From Bacteroidota bacterium (GTDB taxonomy: Bacteria > Bacteroidota > Ignavibacteria > Kapaibacteriales > UBA2268), in NCBI GenBank assembly GCA_004322215.1, contig SCSM01000023.1:1-64000 (forward strand): DNA of 64,000 bases. Reading direction: 5' to 3'. The position numbers were made by a program, and so were the translations under genes. The notes below the pieces were generated by a model that saw only the letters and a program-made list of their open reading frames with translations, was not told the origin of the DNA and searched no databases. Shown in pieces: positions 1 through 10,052 of the stretch (position 1 is the first letter of the stretch; the number at the start of each line of letters is the position of its first letter).

Positions 1-83
1 TGAACTTAATTATACCGCTAATTATTTTTTATGTCATCAATGAAATTAAAGGTGCAATTATGGGTGCTTTAAATAACCGTTAA
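1..83 (+). CDS. C-terminal end of an upstream gene (partial)
   Basis: An open frame entering from the left edge (frame of base 3) ends at a TAA at 81-83. The last ~26 residues are a hydrophobic stretch (LIIPLIIFYVI) followed by a short basic tail ending NNR, which would fit the last membrane helix of an inner-membrane protein. Only 27 codons are visible, so the function cannot be given and the reading could be fortuitous. Confidence 0.3.
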   Translation, partial: NLIIPLIIFYVINEIKGAIMGALNNR

Positions 84-126
84 AAAATTATGGTCATATT
101 TTAATGATTAAATTGATATACTCTTT

Positions 127-636
127 ATGGAAAAAGATTCAACTGAAAGAAAAGGTATCCGTAACCAACATTATTTCTTTGTTCAAAGTTTTCTATATGA
201 TTACATACATAGACATCCGTTTGCAAGTTTAGAATTCTTTAATGGATTGTTTTTACAACATTCTATGGAGGAAAGCTTAAAAGGGATTTGGGACTTTACC
301 TATTCTGCAATTCAAGAATCTGACCCGAATGTTGAAAGAATTGAAATAGAAAAATTGCCATATACGGTATCTGTTATTGATGAATTTCGGACTATTGTTG
401 TCATAACTCTGCCTGACCCGCTATCAATGACAGAATCTTATTATGTTGGTATTTATTATCAACTTATAGATAAAAGAACTGACCCAGAAATTCGATATTT
501 TACTTTAGAGTACCATAATATAAGAAAATCTGCATTATGTGAATTATCGGAATGTAAACATACTCTTTGGGGATTTACCAAGAATCTTAGTGTAGATGAA
601 TTTATTGAAGATATTAAAAGTATTGTTATTGATTAA
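127..636 (+). CDS. hypothetical protein, 169 aa
   Basis: I do not recognise this family. The protein has no signal peptide or membrane segment, so it is probably cytoplasmic. It is moderately acidic with alternating hydrophobic stretches in its middle (TVSVIDEFRTIVVITLP, residues ~80-97) suggesting a beta sheet, followed by YYVGIYYQLI. The ATG at 127 is the first in frame; there is no strong Shine-Dalgarno, which is common in Bacteroidota. The next gene starts 11 bases after the stop in the same direction, so the two are probably co-transcribed. Confidence 0.6.
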   Translation: MEKDSTERKGIRNQHYFFVQSFLYDYIHRHPFASLEFFNGLFLQHSMEESLKGIWDFTYSAIQESDPNVERIEIEKLPYTVSVIDEFRTIVVITLPDPLSMTESYYVGIYYQLIDKRTDPEIRYFTLEYHNIRKSALCELSECKHTLWGFTKNLSVDEFIEDIKSIVID

Positions 637-647
637 GAATAAAAATT

Positions 648-1142
648 ATGTGGCGTAAAAGAAATTCGGAAGGAATATGGATTGAAAAGGTCAATCAAAT
701 GGAGCAATCTGCAGAAGTGAATTTGCATGATATTGTCATCGGGTTTTTCAGTGGGAATTTACTAAATCAAGATAATTTACGAAAAGTGATAATAGATGTT
801 ATAGAATTTGCTGATACTCACCAGGACACTTTTTGCAGTGAAAAAGAGGTAAATTCAAAAGAAGATAATTCAACAACTGTATCACTATCTTCATGCTTTG
901 TGTATATACGCATTGCAGAAACTATTGTTGAAGAACTTGGAGATTTAGAACTTTCTCGTCAGGTGTATAAGAAGTGTGAAGATCTTGCTGTTGATGTCGC
1001 GGACTTATCAGATTTAGCAGATTCTATTAATCAGCATTTGAAAGATGAAAAATGGTATGACAAATTAAAAACAAAGGCTAATTATATGGTTAAGAATTGT
1101 GCTGATGTTTTGGCTATTAATCATGATATAAATGATAATTGA
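648..1142 (+). CDS. hypothetical protein, 164 aa
   Basis: Unrecognised small acidic protein without signal peptide or membrane helices. Residues ~85-160 look all-helical (RIAETIVEELGDLELSRQVY, then DLSDLADSINQHL), resembling helical-repeat pairs as in TPR-type folds, but no TPR consensus is clear. It starts 11 bases after the preceding gene and probably forms a two-gene operon with it. The first copy of the dispersed repeat (1151 onward) begins about 10 bases after its stop codon. Confidence 0.55.
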   Translation: MWRKRNSEGIWIEKVNQMEQSAEVNLHDIVIGFFSGNLLNQDNLRKVIIDVIEFADTHQDTFCSEKEVNSKEDNSTTVSLSSCFVYIRIAETIVEELGDLELSRQVYKKCEDLAVDVADLSDLADSINQHLKDEKWYDKLKTKANYMVKNCADVLAINHDINDN

Positions 1143-1150
1143 ATTTTTTG

Positions 1151-1260
1151 CAGATTTCGGAAAAAATGAAATATATGATCCGGATATTTTTGCATGCACT
1201 GATTTTTATTCCGGTACTCTATACCTATAAAAACCGCTATCGCTATTAAATCCGGGTACT
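1151..1260 (+). repeat. dispersed repeat, copy A (partial)
   Basis: First of four copies of a dispersed intergenic repeat. It shares with copy B the string GATCCGG, an ATTTTTGCATGC motif and the core ATAAAAACCGCYATCGC (core with flank 1223-1243). It lacks the right half found in copies B, C and D. It lies directly downstream of the two-gene operon and 146 bases before the next gene. Confidence 0.7.
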
Positions 1261-1405
1261 CATTAAAATAAGAAAAGACTGTAAATAATTATTTTATTAT
1301 AGATTTATTTATTAAATTTGATTTGAATAATCAAGGATATGTATAATTTCAAATCAAAAAAAAATGAAACCGTTCTACTATCATAATCATAAATAAGGTG
1401 AAAAA

Positions 1406-4400
1406 ATGAAAAAGAGTATTTTGATTCTAAATTTACTACTTATTTTATCTTACTATAATTTATTATATGCACAATGGAATCAGTGTAATGGACCTTATGG
1501 TGGTAATGTCCGTACATTAGCAATAAATGGCAGTAATATCTATGCTGGTATTTATGATGGTGGAGGAATATTTCTTTCAACAAATAATGGTGCAAACTGG
1601 ACTGCTGTTAACTCTGGATTAACAAATTTGGAAGTGCGTTGTTTAGCAATAGATAATAACAATATATTTGCTGGGTCTTCAGGCGGAGGAATATTTCTTT
1701 CAACAAATAATGGTACAAGTTGGGCATCAGTAAACATTGGACTGACAGATTTAGATGTGCAGTGTTTAGCAATAATTGATAGTAATATTTTTGCAGGGAC
1801 TTCAAGTGGAGGAATATTTCTTTCAACAAATAATGGTGTAAACTGGACTGCTATTAACTCTGGATTAACCTATCAAAATGTGCAATGCTTAGTAATAAGT
1901 GGAAGCAATATATTTGCTGGAACTTGGGGCGGGGGAGTATTTCTTTCAACAAATAATGGTACAACCTGGACAGCTATTAACTCTGGATTAACAAGTTCAT
2001 ATGTGCTAAGTTTAGCAATAAATGGCAGTAATATTTTTGCTGGAACATATAGTGATTTTGGATCAAGTGGAGTATTTCTTTCAACAAATAATGGTACAAC
2101 CTGGGCATATGTTGGACTAACAGGTAGGAATGTGTATTTTTTAACAATAATTAACAACAGTATTTTTGCCGCAACAGAAATTGCTTCAAATCCATCTTAT
2201 ACAGATGTATATCTTTCAACAAATAATGGTACAAGCTGGACTAAAGTTTACACTGGATTAATAAATCAAAATGTGTACAGTTTAGCTATAATTGATAACA
2301 ATGTCATTGCCGGTACAAGGTATGGAGGAATATTTTTTTCAACAAATAATGGCACTAACTGGTCACAAAGTGGATTTAATATTCAGGAAGTGAAGTGTTT
2401 GGCAACAAGTGGTAGCAATATTTTAGCTGGAATTTGGAGAAGCGGCGCTGGAATAGGAGTATTCCTTTCAACAAACAATGGCAATTACTGGAATAAAGCT
2501 GATTCAGGATTAATAGGAGAAGGTGTGAAAAGTTTTGCAATAAGTGGAAGCAATATTTTTGCTGGAAATTATAATGGCGGTGGAGTATTTCTTTCAACAA
2601 ATAATGGTTTAACCTGGACTTCAGTTAACACTGGATTAACAAATAAGACTGTACAATGTTTAGCAATAAATGGTAGCAATGTCTTTGCTGGAACTTTTGG
2701 AGGAGGGATATTTCATTCAACAAATAATGGCGAAATCTGGACTGAAGTAAATAATGGATTAACAAATCATTTTATTCAATGTTTTGCAGAAAGTGGAAGC
2801 TATATCTTTGCTGGAACATATGGTGGAGGAATATTCCTATCAACAAATAATGGTGAAAACTGGACTGAAGTAAATAATGGATTAACATATTTATCAGTGG
2901 GAAGTTTAGGAATAAGTGGAGGTAATATTTTTGCAGGAACTAATGGAGGATTATATCTATCAACAAATAATGGTGAAAGTTGGGTTGAAGTCGCCTCCCG
3001 TTTAACAAGTTCCCCTATCTATTGTTTTGTTGTAAATGGTAGCAATATATTTGCTGGTACTTCTGAAGGTGTTTATCTTTCAAAAAACAATGGCTCGACC
3101 TGGGCAGCTTCAGGAATAATAGATAATAATGTGCTAAGTTTAACAATTTCTGGAAACAATATTTTTGCTGGAACTCGGGATAGCTCAGTATATATAGCAA
3201 ATATTCAAGAATTACTAAATCTACAATCATCATCTATACCCAATCTAATTTCTCCAGTAAATAATTCAACAAATATCGAAATTAATTCAAATTTAAAATG
3301 GAATCAATCATCCAATACAGTTTCATATCATTTGGAAATATCTTTAAATTTAGATATGTCTAACCCAATAGTAAGCCAACAAAATATTACTGACACAATC
3401 TACAATTATAGTTTAAGTTCCAATAAAAAATATTATTGGCGTGTTCGTTCTTATAATGATTCAATTTACAGCAATTGGTCAGAAATATGGAATTTTACAA
3501 CAAAAATCAATGATTCAAAATATCCAACATTATACTTATCTAAATCAAGTATTATTATTGGAGATTCCATGAATATTTTCGGTAAATCCTTTTATCCAAA
3601 TGGACAAGTTAATTTAAATGTAACAGGCCCGCAAGGATATTTGGATACAGCTAATATTTTAGCAGTTAATGATGAAATGATATTTACATTTCATGCTAAC
3701 AATCAAACTCCAGTTGGCTATTATCAAGTAAATGCAACTGATAAATCAACAGGGAGAACTTGCAATACAAAGTTTTTAATTAAATCTAATGAAACAACTT
3801 ATGAAAAAATTTTTAAGATTATAAAACCTCTTGATGGAACATCTTTGTATGAAAATGAAATTTTCGATTTAGACTGGGTCGACTTTATAGGTTTAAGAGC
3901 CAATGACAGTCTTGATTGGACAAAAACAAAAAGATATTATAAATATGAAATACTTTATAAGACCAATAAAGATGCAAACTACATACCTGTTGGGAATGGC
4001 AAATTATCAGGGTTTGCTGCTATTGGGAAATCAATTAGATTAACCATGCGGTTAATGGCATTAGTTGATATAGAATCATGTTCTTTCAAAGTTATTGATA
4101 GGACACTTGATGGGAAATCTATTATTAAAAGTAAAAATGGTAATGTAATATTATCTGGTGAAAAAGAGACACCACCTGTAAACTGTATAATAAATAAACC
4201 AAAAGCAACTGATTTTAAAATTGAAAAGGTTTGGGATTACAGCTATTCAAATCTACGGAATGGATCTCCAAAAGGAGTTTGTGCAGATGGTGTATCAAGA
4301 ATTTATTTGAACCTAAAATATTCTGGGAATCAAAATTTAGAATCTGTAAAGATAAATTTATATAATGGTAACCAATCAATATCTGATTCAAAAATTGCTG

Positions 4401-7141
4401 GAAAAATAATGGTTTCTAAGTTTAATTCTATTTCAGAATTAAAATATGATGTTGAAGGTAATAATGCTAATCAAACAACATTGACAGATTACCAAGCAGC
4501 AGGTAAAAAAGAAAGATTATATTGTTATGTGGCCCCGGATGATTTTGCAAGAGACCAAAATGAACTCGGTAGTAGAACTGTTAATGTAGAATTTACTGTT
4601 AAAGTTAATGGACAGGATTTATTACTCCCATTAGAAAAAATCGATATTGTCAGACCTCCTCTCATGTTAGTTCATGGTTTAGGAGGTGATCGAACAGATT
4701 GGAGTAATTTCAAACATAGGTATAAAAATGAAGATTTTACATTTGTAAAAGACTGGATTTTTTTTGGAAATGATGTTTATGGTTTTGAAAAAGATGGAGG
4801 TAAAAATATTGCTGTTGGTATTGATAAGGCGGAAAGCTTTAACACAAATTCTATTAAAGTTATTTCTCTGATTAGTAATAGAATCAATTTTTTCAGGAAG
4901 ATGGGATATTCAGCTAACAGGGTAGATTATGTTGGACATAGTATGGGGGGTATTGTTGTTAGGGTTGCTGAACAAAATAAATCACAATACTATTGTAGTT
5001 TTAATTACAACAAAGGCTATGTTAATAAGTTAATCACAATAGATAGTCCTCATAATGGATCGCCTTTAGCAAATTTAGTTGAATTGAGAAAATGGTTATT
5101 ATTAAATCCTGTAATAAAAAATATATATCCAATTATAAAACCCTTGCATTCTTTATATTATTATCTTTTGGACATCATACCTGAAATAACGCCAGCTCTT
5201 AAAGATTTAAGACTTCCTAACAAAAATAATAACGAGAAAAGTGGTTATATAATAGCTAATTCAACCAATATCAAATCAAATTTAATATATGGAATTATCA
5301 ATGACAATATAACATCTGAAATAATTCCAAAAAATATTATTAAGGTTTTGCAAATCCTTACATTTTCCATGAACAACGAAATGACAAATAAAGCTATTGA
5401 AAATATTTACCTTAGTGATGATCCATTTCGAGAATCTCATTTTATTGAAAATAGTGATTTAATAGTTGCAAACAATAGTCAAACAGGTTCTATTGATTTT
5501 ATAAATAATATGACAATAATTAATGGTATATGGCACTGTAATGTTATTGATAAAGCTGGGGATATAGTGTTCGAATTATTAAATGAACCTATAAATAGTG
5601 GATTATTTGGTCCCATTAATGCTAACTCAATAATAGAAAAAAAAGATAATCCAATGGAATTAATTCTTAATAATAAAATGAAGAGTAAAGAAATATTTCC
5701 TAAAATACAAGCGGTTCCAACAATAGAAATTACTGGACCTATAGATAGTACACAGATTTCTGTAAATGATTATTTGAATGTAAAAATAATTGTATCTGAT
5801 ACAATTGGTTTGCAATTTATTATGTTCAATTTTCAAAATGAAATTTATTCAGATACAATTGTAAAATTTGTTTATGAGTTTAATATACCTGTATCGGGAG
5901 CTTATTTGGAAAGTCAGTCACTGGCTGCACTTGCTGTTTACAAATATTCTGAACCAGATACAAATATTGTTATTTCAGATGAAGTTAGAATCAATGTTAT
6001 TACTAATGAGAAAATACTGGCATTGGATATAACACCAAAAATAATTTCGATACCCCTTAACATGAGTTATAAACCTGATTACAAAGCAATCTATGAAACT
6101 TTTATTTCTGACCTTTCATTGAGTAAGAAATTATCAGTTGAATATTCAGTTCCCAATATTGTCGAATTCGATACTTCAATGAATTCGTTCAAAGGTATTA
6201 AAGAAGGAGAAACAAGGGCTATTGTATCTTATGAAGGTTTGCAAGATACTTTATACATAACAGTTGAACCTGATATTAGCAATCCAGACACCTCAAAAAT
6301 TACTATTTCACTGAATCCTTATGATATTGATAAATGCGAAGATGAATCTGCAATCTTCTCAACAGTATTGGAAGGTAATTTAACCGATAATTCTTTATCG
6401 TACCACTGGTATTTAGATTCAAACAAATTAAGTGATGATATTAATATATCAGGATCTAACACCAACACACTTACAATATCTAAAGTTGATACTTTAAATG
6501 AAGGGGAATATTATTTGGAAATTAGTGTTGAAAATCCCTTACAGAATTATTATCTTACAACGACAGGAGCTAATTTGACTGTTAAGAGAAAACCGAGAAT
6601 TATTTCTCAAGATACAGTAATAATTGAAAAAATGACAAGAGAGAATTTTACTTTACAAGTTATTGCCCTAGGCACAACTCCGATACACTATCAGTGGTAT
6701 AAAGACGGTCTACTTTTACTTGAAGATACCTTAAATGTACTTGAAAGAAATAATATTACATTAAGTGATAACGGGATTTATAAATGCAAAGTATGGAATG
6801 AGTGTGATTCTACTATAAGTGTTGATGTTCCAGTAAATATAATTGTAAATGATATTAAAGATGATTTTACCAATTCTTATCAACTCTTTGATTGTTTGCC
6901 GAATCCTTTTGATGAATTTACTAATATAAGGTTTACAATTCCAGAAACCGGGCATGTTAGATTGACTATATCTGAGATTAGTGGACGTGAAATAATAGTT
7001 CTTGCAGATAGAATTTTTGAAGCTGGTATAAATGAGATTAAATTCAAAGTAAAAGATTATAATTTATCAAACGGTACTTATTTATATTCGATTTCTGTTA
7101 ATGGATTTAAGGATACCAAAAAGATGGTGTTAATAAAATAG
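1406..7141 (+). CDS. secreted beta-propeller / lipase-like / Ig-like protein with T9SS sorting domain
   Basis: A 1911-residue exported protein. Residues 1-22 are a signal peptide ending LLYAQ. Residues ~25-600 are about 14 repeats of ~40 residues with the motif GGxFLSTNNGxxWxxVNxGLT and NIFAGT, like BNR/sortilin/YCF48 propeller repeats. Residues ~610-700 resemble an Fn3-like module (YYWRVRSYND). Around residue 1084 an alpha/beta-hydrolase domain begins with LMLVHGLGGDRTDW; the nucleophile elbow is GHSMGG (~1176), SPHNGSPLA follows (~1212), SDLIVANNSQ (~1353) is a candidate acid segment and IWHCNV (~1377) a candidate catalytic His. Ig-like modules follow (YQWYKDG, GIYKCKV). The C-terminus (LPNPFDEFTNIRFTIPE to KMVLIK) is a type A T9SS sorting domain. 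Inferred role: cell-surface or released esterase/lipase displayed on a propeller; the substrate is unknown. ATG at 1406 follows an AAGGTG ribosome-binding site. Confidence 0.9.
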   Translation: MKKSILILNLLLILSYYNLLYAQWNQCNGPYGGNVRTLAINGSNIYAGIYDGGGIFLSTNNGANWTAVNSGLTNLEVRCLAIDNNNIFAGSSGGGIFLSTNNGTSWASVNIGLTDLDVQCLAIIDSNIFAGTSSGGIFLSTNNGVNWTAINSGLTYQNVQCLVISGSNIFAGTWGGGVFLSTNNGTTWTAINSGLTSSYVLSLAINGSNIFAGTYSDFGSSGVFLSTNNGTTWAYVGLTGRNVYFLTIINNSIFAATEIASNPSYTDVYLSTNNGTSWTKVYTGLINQNVYSLAIIDNNVIAGTRYGGIFFSTNNGTNWSQSGFNIQEVKCLATSGSNILAGIWRSGAGIGVFLSTNNGNYWNKADSGLIGEGVKSFAISGSNIFAGNYNGGGVFLSTNNGLTWTSVNTGLTNKTVQCLAINGSNVFAGTFGGGIFHSTNNGEIWTEVNNGLTNHFIQCFAESGSYIFAGTYGGGIFLSTNNGENWTEVNNGLTYLSVGSLGISGGNIFAGTNGGLYLSTNNGESWVEVASRLTSSPIYCFVVNGSNIFAGTSEGVYLSKNNGSTWAASGIIDNNVLSLTISGNNIFAGTRDSSVYIANIQELLNLQSSSIPNLISPVNNSTNIEINSNLKWNQSSNTVSYHLEISLNLDMSNPIVSQQNITDTIYNYSLSSNKKYYWRVRSYNDSIYSNWSEIWNFTTKINDSKYPTLYLSKSSIIIGDSMNIFGKSFYPNGQVNLNVTGPQGYLDTANILAVNDEMIFTFHANNQTPVGYYQVNATDKSTGRTCNTKFLIKSNETTYEKIFKIIKPLDGTSLYENEIFDLDWVDFIGLRANDSLDWTKTKRYYKYEILYKTNKDANYIPVGNGKLSGFAAIGKSIRLTMRLMALVDIESCSFKVIDRTLDGKSIIKSKNGNVILSGEKETPPVNCIINKPKATDFKIEKVWDYSYSNLRNGSPKGVCADGVSRIYLNLKYSGNQNLESVKINLYNGNQSISDSKIAGKIMVSKFNSISELKYDVEGNNANQTTLTDYQAAGKKERLYCYVAPDDFARDQNELGSRTVNVEFTVKVNGQDLLLPLEKIDIVRPPLMLVHGLGGDRTDWSNFKHRYKNEDFTFVKDWIFFGNDVYGFEKDGGKNIAVGIDKAESFNTNSIKVISLISNRINFFRKMGYSANRVDYVGHSMGGIVVRVAEQNKSQYYCSFNYNKGYVNKLITIDSPHNGSPLANLVELRKWLLLNPVIKNIYPIIKPLHSLYYYLLDIIPEITPALKDLRLPNKNNNEKSGYIIANSTNIKSNLIYGIINDNITSEIIPKNIIKVLQILTFSMNNEMTNKAIENIYLSDDPFRESHFIENSDLIVANNSQTGSIDFINNMTIINGIWHCNVIDKAGDIVFELLNEPINSGLFGPINANSIIEKKDNPMELILNNKMKSKEIFPKIQAVPTIEITGPIDSTQISVNDYLNVKIIVSDTIGLQFIMFNFQNEIYSDTIVKFVYEFNIPVSGAYLESQSLAALAVYKYSEPDTNIVISDEVRINVITNEKILALDITPKIISIPLNMSYKPDYKAIYETFISDLSLSKKLSVEYSVPNIVEFDTSMNSFKGIKEGETRAIVSYEGLQDTLYITVEPDISNPDTSKITISLNPYDIDKCEDESAIFSTVLEGNLTDNSLSYHWYLDSNKLSDDINISGSNTNTLTISKVDTLNEGEYYLEISVENPLQNYYLTTTGANLTVKRKPRIISQDTVIIEKMTRENFTLQVIALGTTPIHYQWYKDGLLLLEDTLNVLERNNITLSDNGIYKCKVWNECDSTISVDVPVNIIVNDIKDDFTNSYQLFDCLPNPFDEFTNIRFTIPETGHVRLTISEISGREIIVLADRIFEAGINEIKFKVKDYNLSNGTYLYSISVNGFKDTKKMVLIK
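1490..3200 (+). repeat. in-gene ~120-130 bp repeats encoding the propeller
   Basis: The DNA itself is repetitive: the string TTTCTTTCAACAAATAATGG recurs nearly unchanged, as at 1568, 1697, 1820, 1949, 2075 and 2588. Low divergence between units suggests recent expansion or gene conversion and makes copy number prone to change. Confidence 0.85.
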
Positions 7142-7166
7142 TTTTATAGACTTTAGTAATGAGATA

Positions 7167-7199
7167 GGCTGTTAACATATATGTTAGCAGCCTTTTTTA
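7167..7199 (+). terminator. Rho-independent terminator
   Basis: Near-perfect hairpin with arms GGCTGTTAACAT and ATGTTAGCAGCC (one G-U pair), followed by a run of six T. It lies 25 bases after the stop codon of the large T9SS protein and should end that transcript. Confidence 0.85.
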
Positions 7200-7225
7200 T
7201 TAAATAAAATTTGAAAACTTTTTTT

Positions 7226-7466
7226 CCAGATTTCAAAAATTATGAAAAATTAGATCCGGCAATTTTTGCATGCTCAGATTCCTATATAGCTACTCTATAC
7301 CTATAAAAACCGCCATCGCCACTAATCTTGGGAATTCCTTACCAAATTTGTACAGTATTATTCTACAATCTCATGTTCACTATAACTGTTCCTTTTTGTT
7401 TCTAAACAACTTATTCATAGTCTCTGAACTGACCAGTTTCAAATGACTGAGTTCGTTCATCCTGAC
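7226..7466 (+). repeat. dispersed repeat, copy B
   Basis: Full-length copy (~240 bp) with the core at 7299-7319. Its left part matches copy A and its right part matches copy C (TCATGTTCACTATAACT shared with D; TCTAAACAAC, then the TCGTTCA-CCTGAC end shared with C). It lies immediately after the terminator at 7167-7199. Confidence 0.75.
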
Positions 7467-7740
7467 TAAAGGTGTCGTTTATTTTAAACGTTTTTAAACA
7501 TTGTGAGTGTGAAAAATTCTCTGAATTTTCATTTGCTAATTCAGGGTGATAAATATTACTATTAAACTCGTCCTGATATTGCTTTTTCGCTTGTTCATCT
7601 ATGTTATGGAACTCAAGTTTTAATGGTAAACTAATACCATGTAATCTATAGCCGACTTCGAGTATTTTGTTTCTTGTATTTATACATGTTGGCAAAGCCT
7701 TGAGTTTAAAAAATAATCCGAATCTAAATTCAAAGAACAT
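7411..7740 (-). CDS. hypothetical protein, 109 aa (doubtful)
   Basis: An open frame with plausible composition (ILEVGYRLHGISLPLKLEFHNID in the middle), but no ribosome-binding site. Its last ~18 codons run antisense into dispersed repeat copy B. No family is recognised and there is no signal peptide. It may be a small orphan gene, a remnant, or chance. It is not in the neighbouring operon: the OmpA-like gene upstream of it on the same strand ends 170 bases away. Confidence 0.25.
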   Translation of the reverse strand: MFFEFRFGLFFKLKALPTCINTRNKILEVGYRLHGISLPLKLEFHNIDEQAKKQYQDEFNSNIYHPELANENSENFSHSQCLKTFKINDTFSQDERTQSFETGQFRDYE

Positions 7741-7860
7741 TGTTTTTTTTAAAGCTCAAATGATCTGAATAATCTAAAATCATAGACTAATTTTTTCCAC
7801 AAACCTTCCTACTATTCCAGTTAGCCGGATTAATCCTGACTTGCGGAACCCGGTTTCTCA

Positions 7861-7884
7861 ACATCTTAGGGCAAGATGTTTTTT
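7861..7884 (+). terminator. hairpin with T-tract
   Basis: Arms AACATCTT and AAGATGTT around a 5-base loop (AGGGC), followed by TTTTG TTT on the + strand. It lies just beyond the end of the minus-strand OmpA-like gene (stop at 7911). The T-run is on the + side, so it would best stop transcription entering from the left. The stem alone could protect the 3' end of the minus-strand mRNA. Confidence 0.45.
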
Positions 7885-7910
7885 GTTTATATATGTAAAA
7901 TACATTGCAA

Positions 7911-10052
7911 TTATTTATTCACTCTCCACTTCCTTCTGATTTCTAATTGAACGGTACGTGATAGGAACCGTTCCTCAGGTGTCTCAAATGAATGGATTTG
8001 AGGGGGCTTTCTGTTGGAGCCAACACCGCTACAAGAAGAAATAATAGCACCTGAGCGTTCAACCTCGTTAATATCTCTGATATAATTGCATACCACTTCA
8101 GAACGCTTTTCCGAAAGTATTAAGTTTGTTTCAGGATTGCCCAAATAGTCAGTAAATCCAGTAACAGTTATGCTGTCGCTTTTTTGAAGGTCTTTCGTAA
8201 ACTGATTAATTGCTTTTTTATCAACTTCCCGAAGCTCATAACCAGATACATAAAATAAGGCGAGAGACAATCTTTCTACTTCAAAATCTGAGGTATCCTT
8301 TTGAACCGAAATTTCATCCTGCCCTAAAATTGTATCATTATTTTTTAAAACAGATAGTTTTACAATAATATTATTTCCATTAATTATGTTATTTGCTTGC
8401 TCTTCGGTAATTTCTATTGATATTTTTACAGGATTTCCATTTCTCGTTTCTTCAAATATTTTTACTCCGTTTGCTTGATAAACTTCCAATTTCCATGAAT
8501 CGGGATTTTCAACAGTTGTTCCGCTTGGGTCAAAAATTAATTTCGGAGGATTGATTTTAGGAGTCTCCAAATAACGTTTCTTGGCTATTGGAGCTAATAT
8601 AGAAGGATTGCTCGATTCGATTTCAACCCTTCGGTTTTCCGAGTATCCTTCTTCGGATTGAGTTTTGGTTTGGTTTATTGGTAAACAGTTTCTGCGTCCG
8701 CTTATTAATTTAATTCGTTCTTCAGCTATACCCCAAACTTTAGTAAAATATTCTTTAATAGAATTTTCTCTTGAATTTGCAATATTACAATCATTTCCTT
8801 CGGTCAAGGGGTCAGTAAACCCATATAAATTAATAGTTGCCGATGGATTTTCCTTCATTCTTTGTCCAATAATATTCAATATATTATTATGAAAAACTAT
8901 GGGATTAATGGTTAAATCTTCGATGTTAAAATTAGTGCTTGCTGAAGACAAATTATACTTTGACTGAAGCTCCGAACTTTTATTTTCAAAGAAAATATAT
9001 GGTAGCAAGGGAAATGCCTGAGATACAAATTGCTGATTAATTTGAATTTTTGTAGTTTTTACAATTTTTCCATCTTCGTTTTGGGCATAAGTTTGAATCT
9101 TTACTTCGCCAATTATTTTTTTAAAAATTGTATCCGCTCTTTGGAAATAATTGTTAATTGTTACTATCTCAATGTTTCGAATAGTATCAGAATTAATTTG
9201 AATTTCTTGACCTTGTGAATATAATTTTGCTGGTCTTTGAAGTTTGACAATTACAGTATCAATCTTAATTTCTTTTTTTAATTCGTAAATGGGCTCAATT
9301 TTCTGCTTAAAAGGTTTGGGAGAATATTTGAGGGCTATTCCTAAATTAAATGAATTTACCTTCCAATCCAAAGTCGAAACAATATTTGTCAAACCATACC
9401 TATAAGAAATTTCAGGTGCAAAGAAAATTGTTTCATCACTATTTAATGGAAATTCATAAGATAAACCGAATAAAAGACTTAAATTCACAGATGATATTTG
9501 TTGTATTGTTCCACTTGTGTCATTTCTGGTTCTTGTTTTCGTATCTTGAAAAACGCCTCTATCTGACGGTTGTGTAATTTGCTCGGATTGGCGATAGGTA
9601 TTTGTAATAAAAAAACCGGCATTAATTCCTGCAGATAGAAATAAGTTCTTAATTATATTATAATTTATCCCCGGTTCAAAAGAAATAACTGATAGCTTTG
9701 TATCAAGAGTATGAGTAAATTCTCCATTGACAAGTGAAGTATCAATCAGTACCTTAGTTTCTTCGTTTCTTGTTAATAAACCATTCAAATTCAATAATTC
9801 TAATCTTCCATATGTCAAAAGATTATTATTTATTGGATATTCAAAAATTCCTCCGAATGATATACCAGTACCTGAACCATCTAAATATCCAGGATTACAG
9901 CTCGGGCAACCCGGTAATGCAATAAAATTCGGATAGTGTCTGTTAAAATTATAATCAACAAATAAACCGTATCGCGTAAATAAACTATCGTTAGCTATTG
10001 AAATTGTTGTTGAAATTGCAAAACAGACAATAACAAAAAACCATTTTCTCAT
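7911..10052 (-). CDS. OmpA-family outer-membrane protein with two OmpA-like domains
   Basis: A 713-residue envelope protein. Residues 1-20 are a signal peptide. Residues ~24-240 look like an outer-membrane beta-barrel (alternating aromatic strands such as ISYRYGLTNI). From ~354 (FFENKSSEL) to ~500 is a first OmpA C-terminal peptidoglycan-associating domain with INLYGFTDP and ENRRVEIE. From ~600 to the end is a second (TVTGFTDYLGN, RTVQLEIRRK). Inferred role: anchoring between outer membrane and peptidoglycan. Its ATG overlaps the stop of the preceding ASH/Ig protein by four bases (ATGA), so the two are translationally coupled and probably act together. It ends the operon that begins at the sigma-54-type promoter at 14670-14684. 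Confidence 0.88.
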   Translation of the reverse strand: MRKWFFVIVCFAISTTISIANDSLFTRYGLFVDYNFNRHYPNFIALPGCPSCNPGYLDGSGTGISFGGIFEYPINNNLLTYGRLELLNLNGLLTRNEETKVLIDTSLVNGEFTHTLDTKLSVISFEPGINYNIIKNLFLSAGINAGFFITNTYRQSEQITQPSDRGVFQDTKTRTRNDTSGTIQQISSVNLSLLFGLSYEFPLNSDETIFFAPEISYRYGLTNIVSTLDWKVNSFNLGIALKYSPKPFKQKIEPIYELKKEIKIDTVIVKLQRPAKLYSQGQEIQINSDTIRNIEIVTINNYFQRADTIFKKIIGEVKIQTYAQNEDGKIVKTTKIQINQQFVSQAFPLLPYIFFENKSSELQSKYNLSSASTNFNIEDLTINPIVFHNNILNIIGQRMKENPSATINLYGFTDPLTEGNDCNIANSRENSIKEYFTKVWGIAEERIKLISGRRNCLPINQTKTQSEEGYSENRRVEIESSNPSILAPIAKKRYLETPKINPPKLIFDPSGTTVENPDSWKLEVYQANGVKIFEETRNGNPVKISIEITEEQANNIINGNNIIVKLSVLKNNDTILGQDEISVQKDTSDFEVERLSLALFYVSGYELREVDKKAINQFTKDLQKSDSITVTGFTDYLGNPETNLILSEKRSEVVCNYIRDINEVERSGAIISSCSGVGSNRKPPQIHSFETPEERFLSRTVQLEIRRKWRVNK

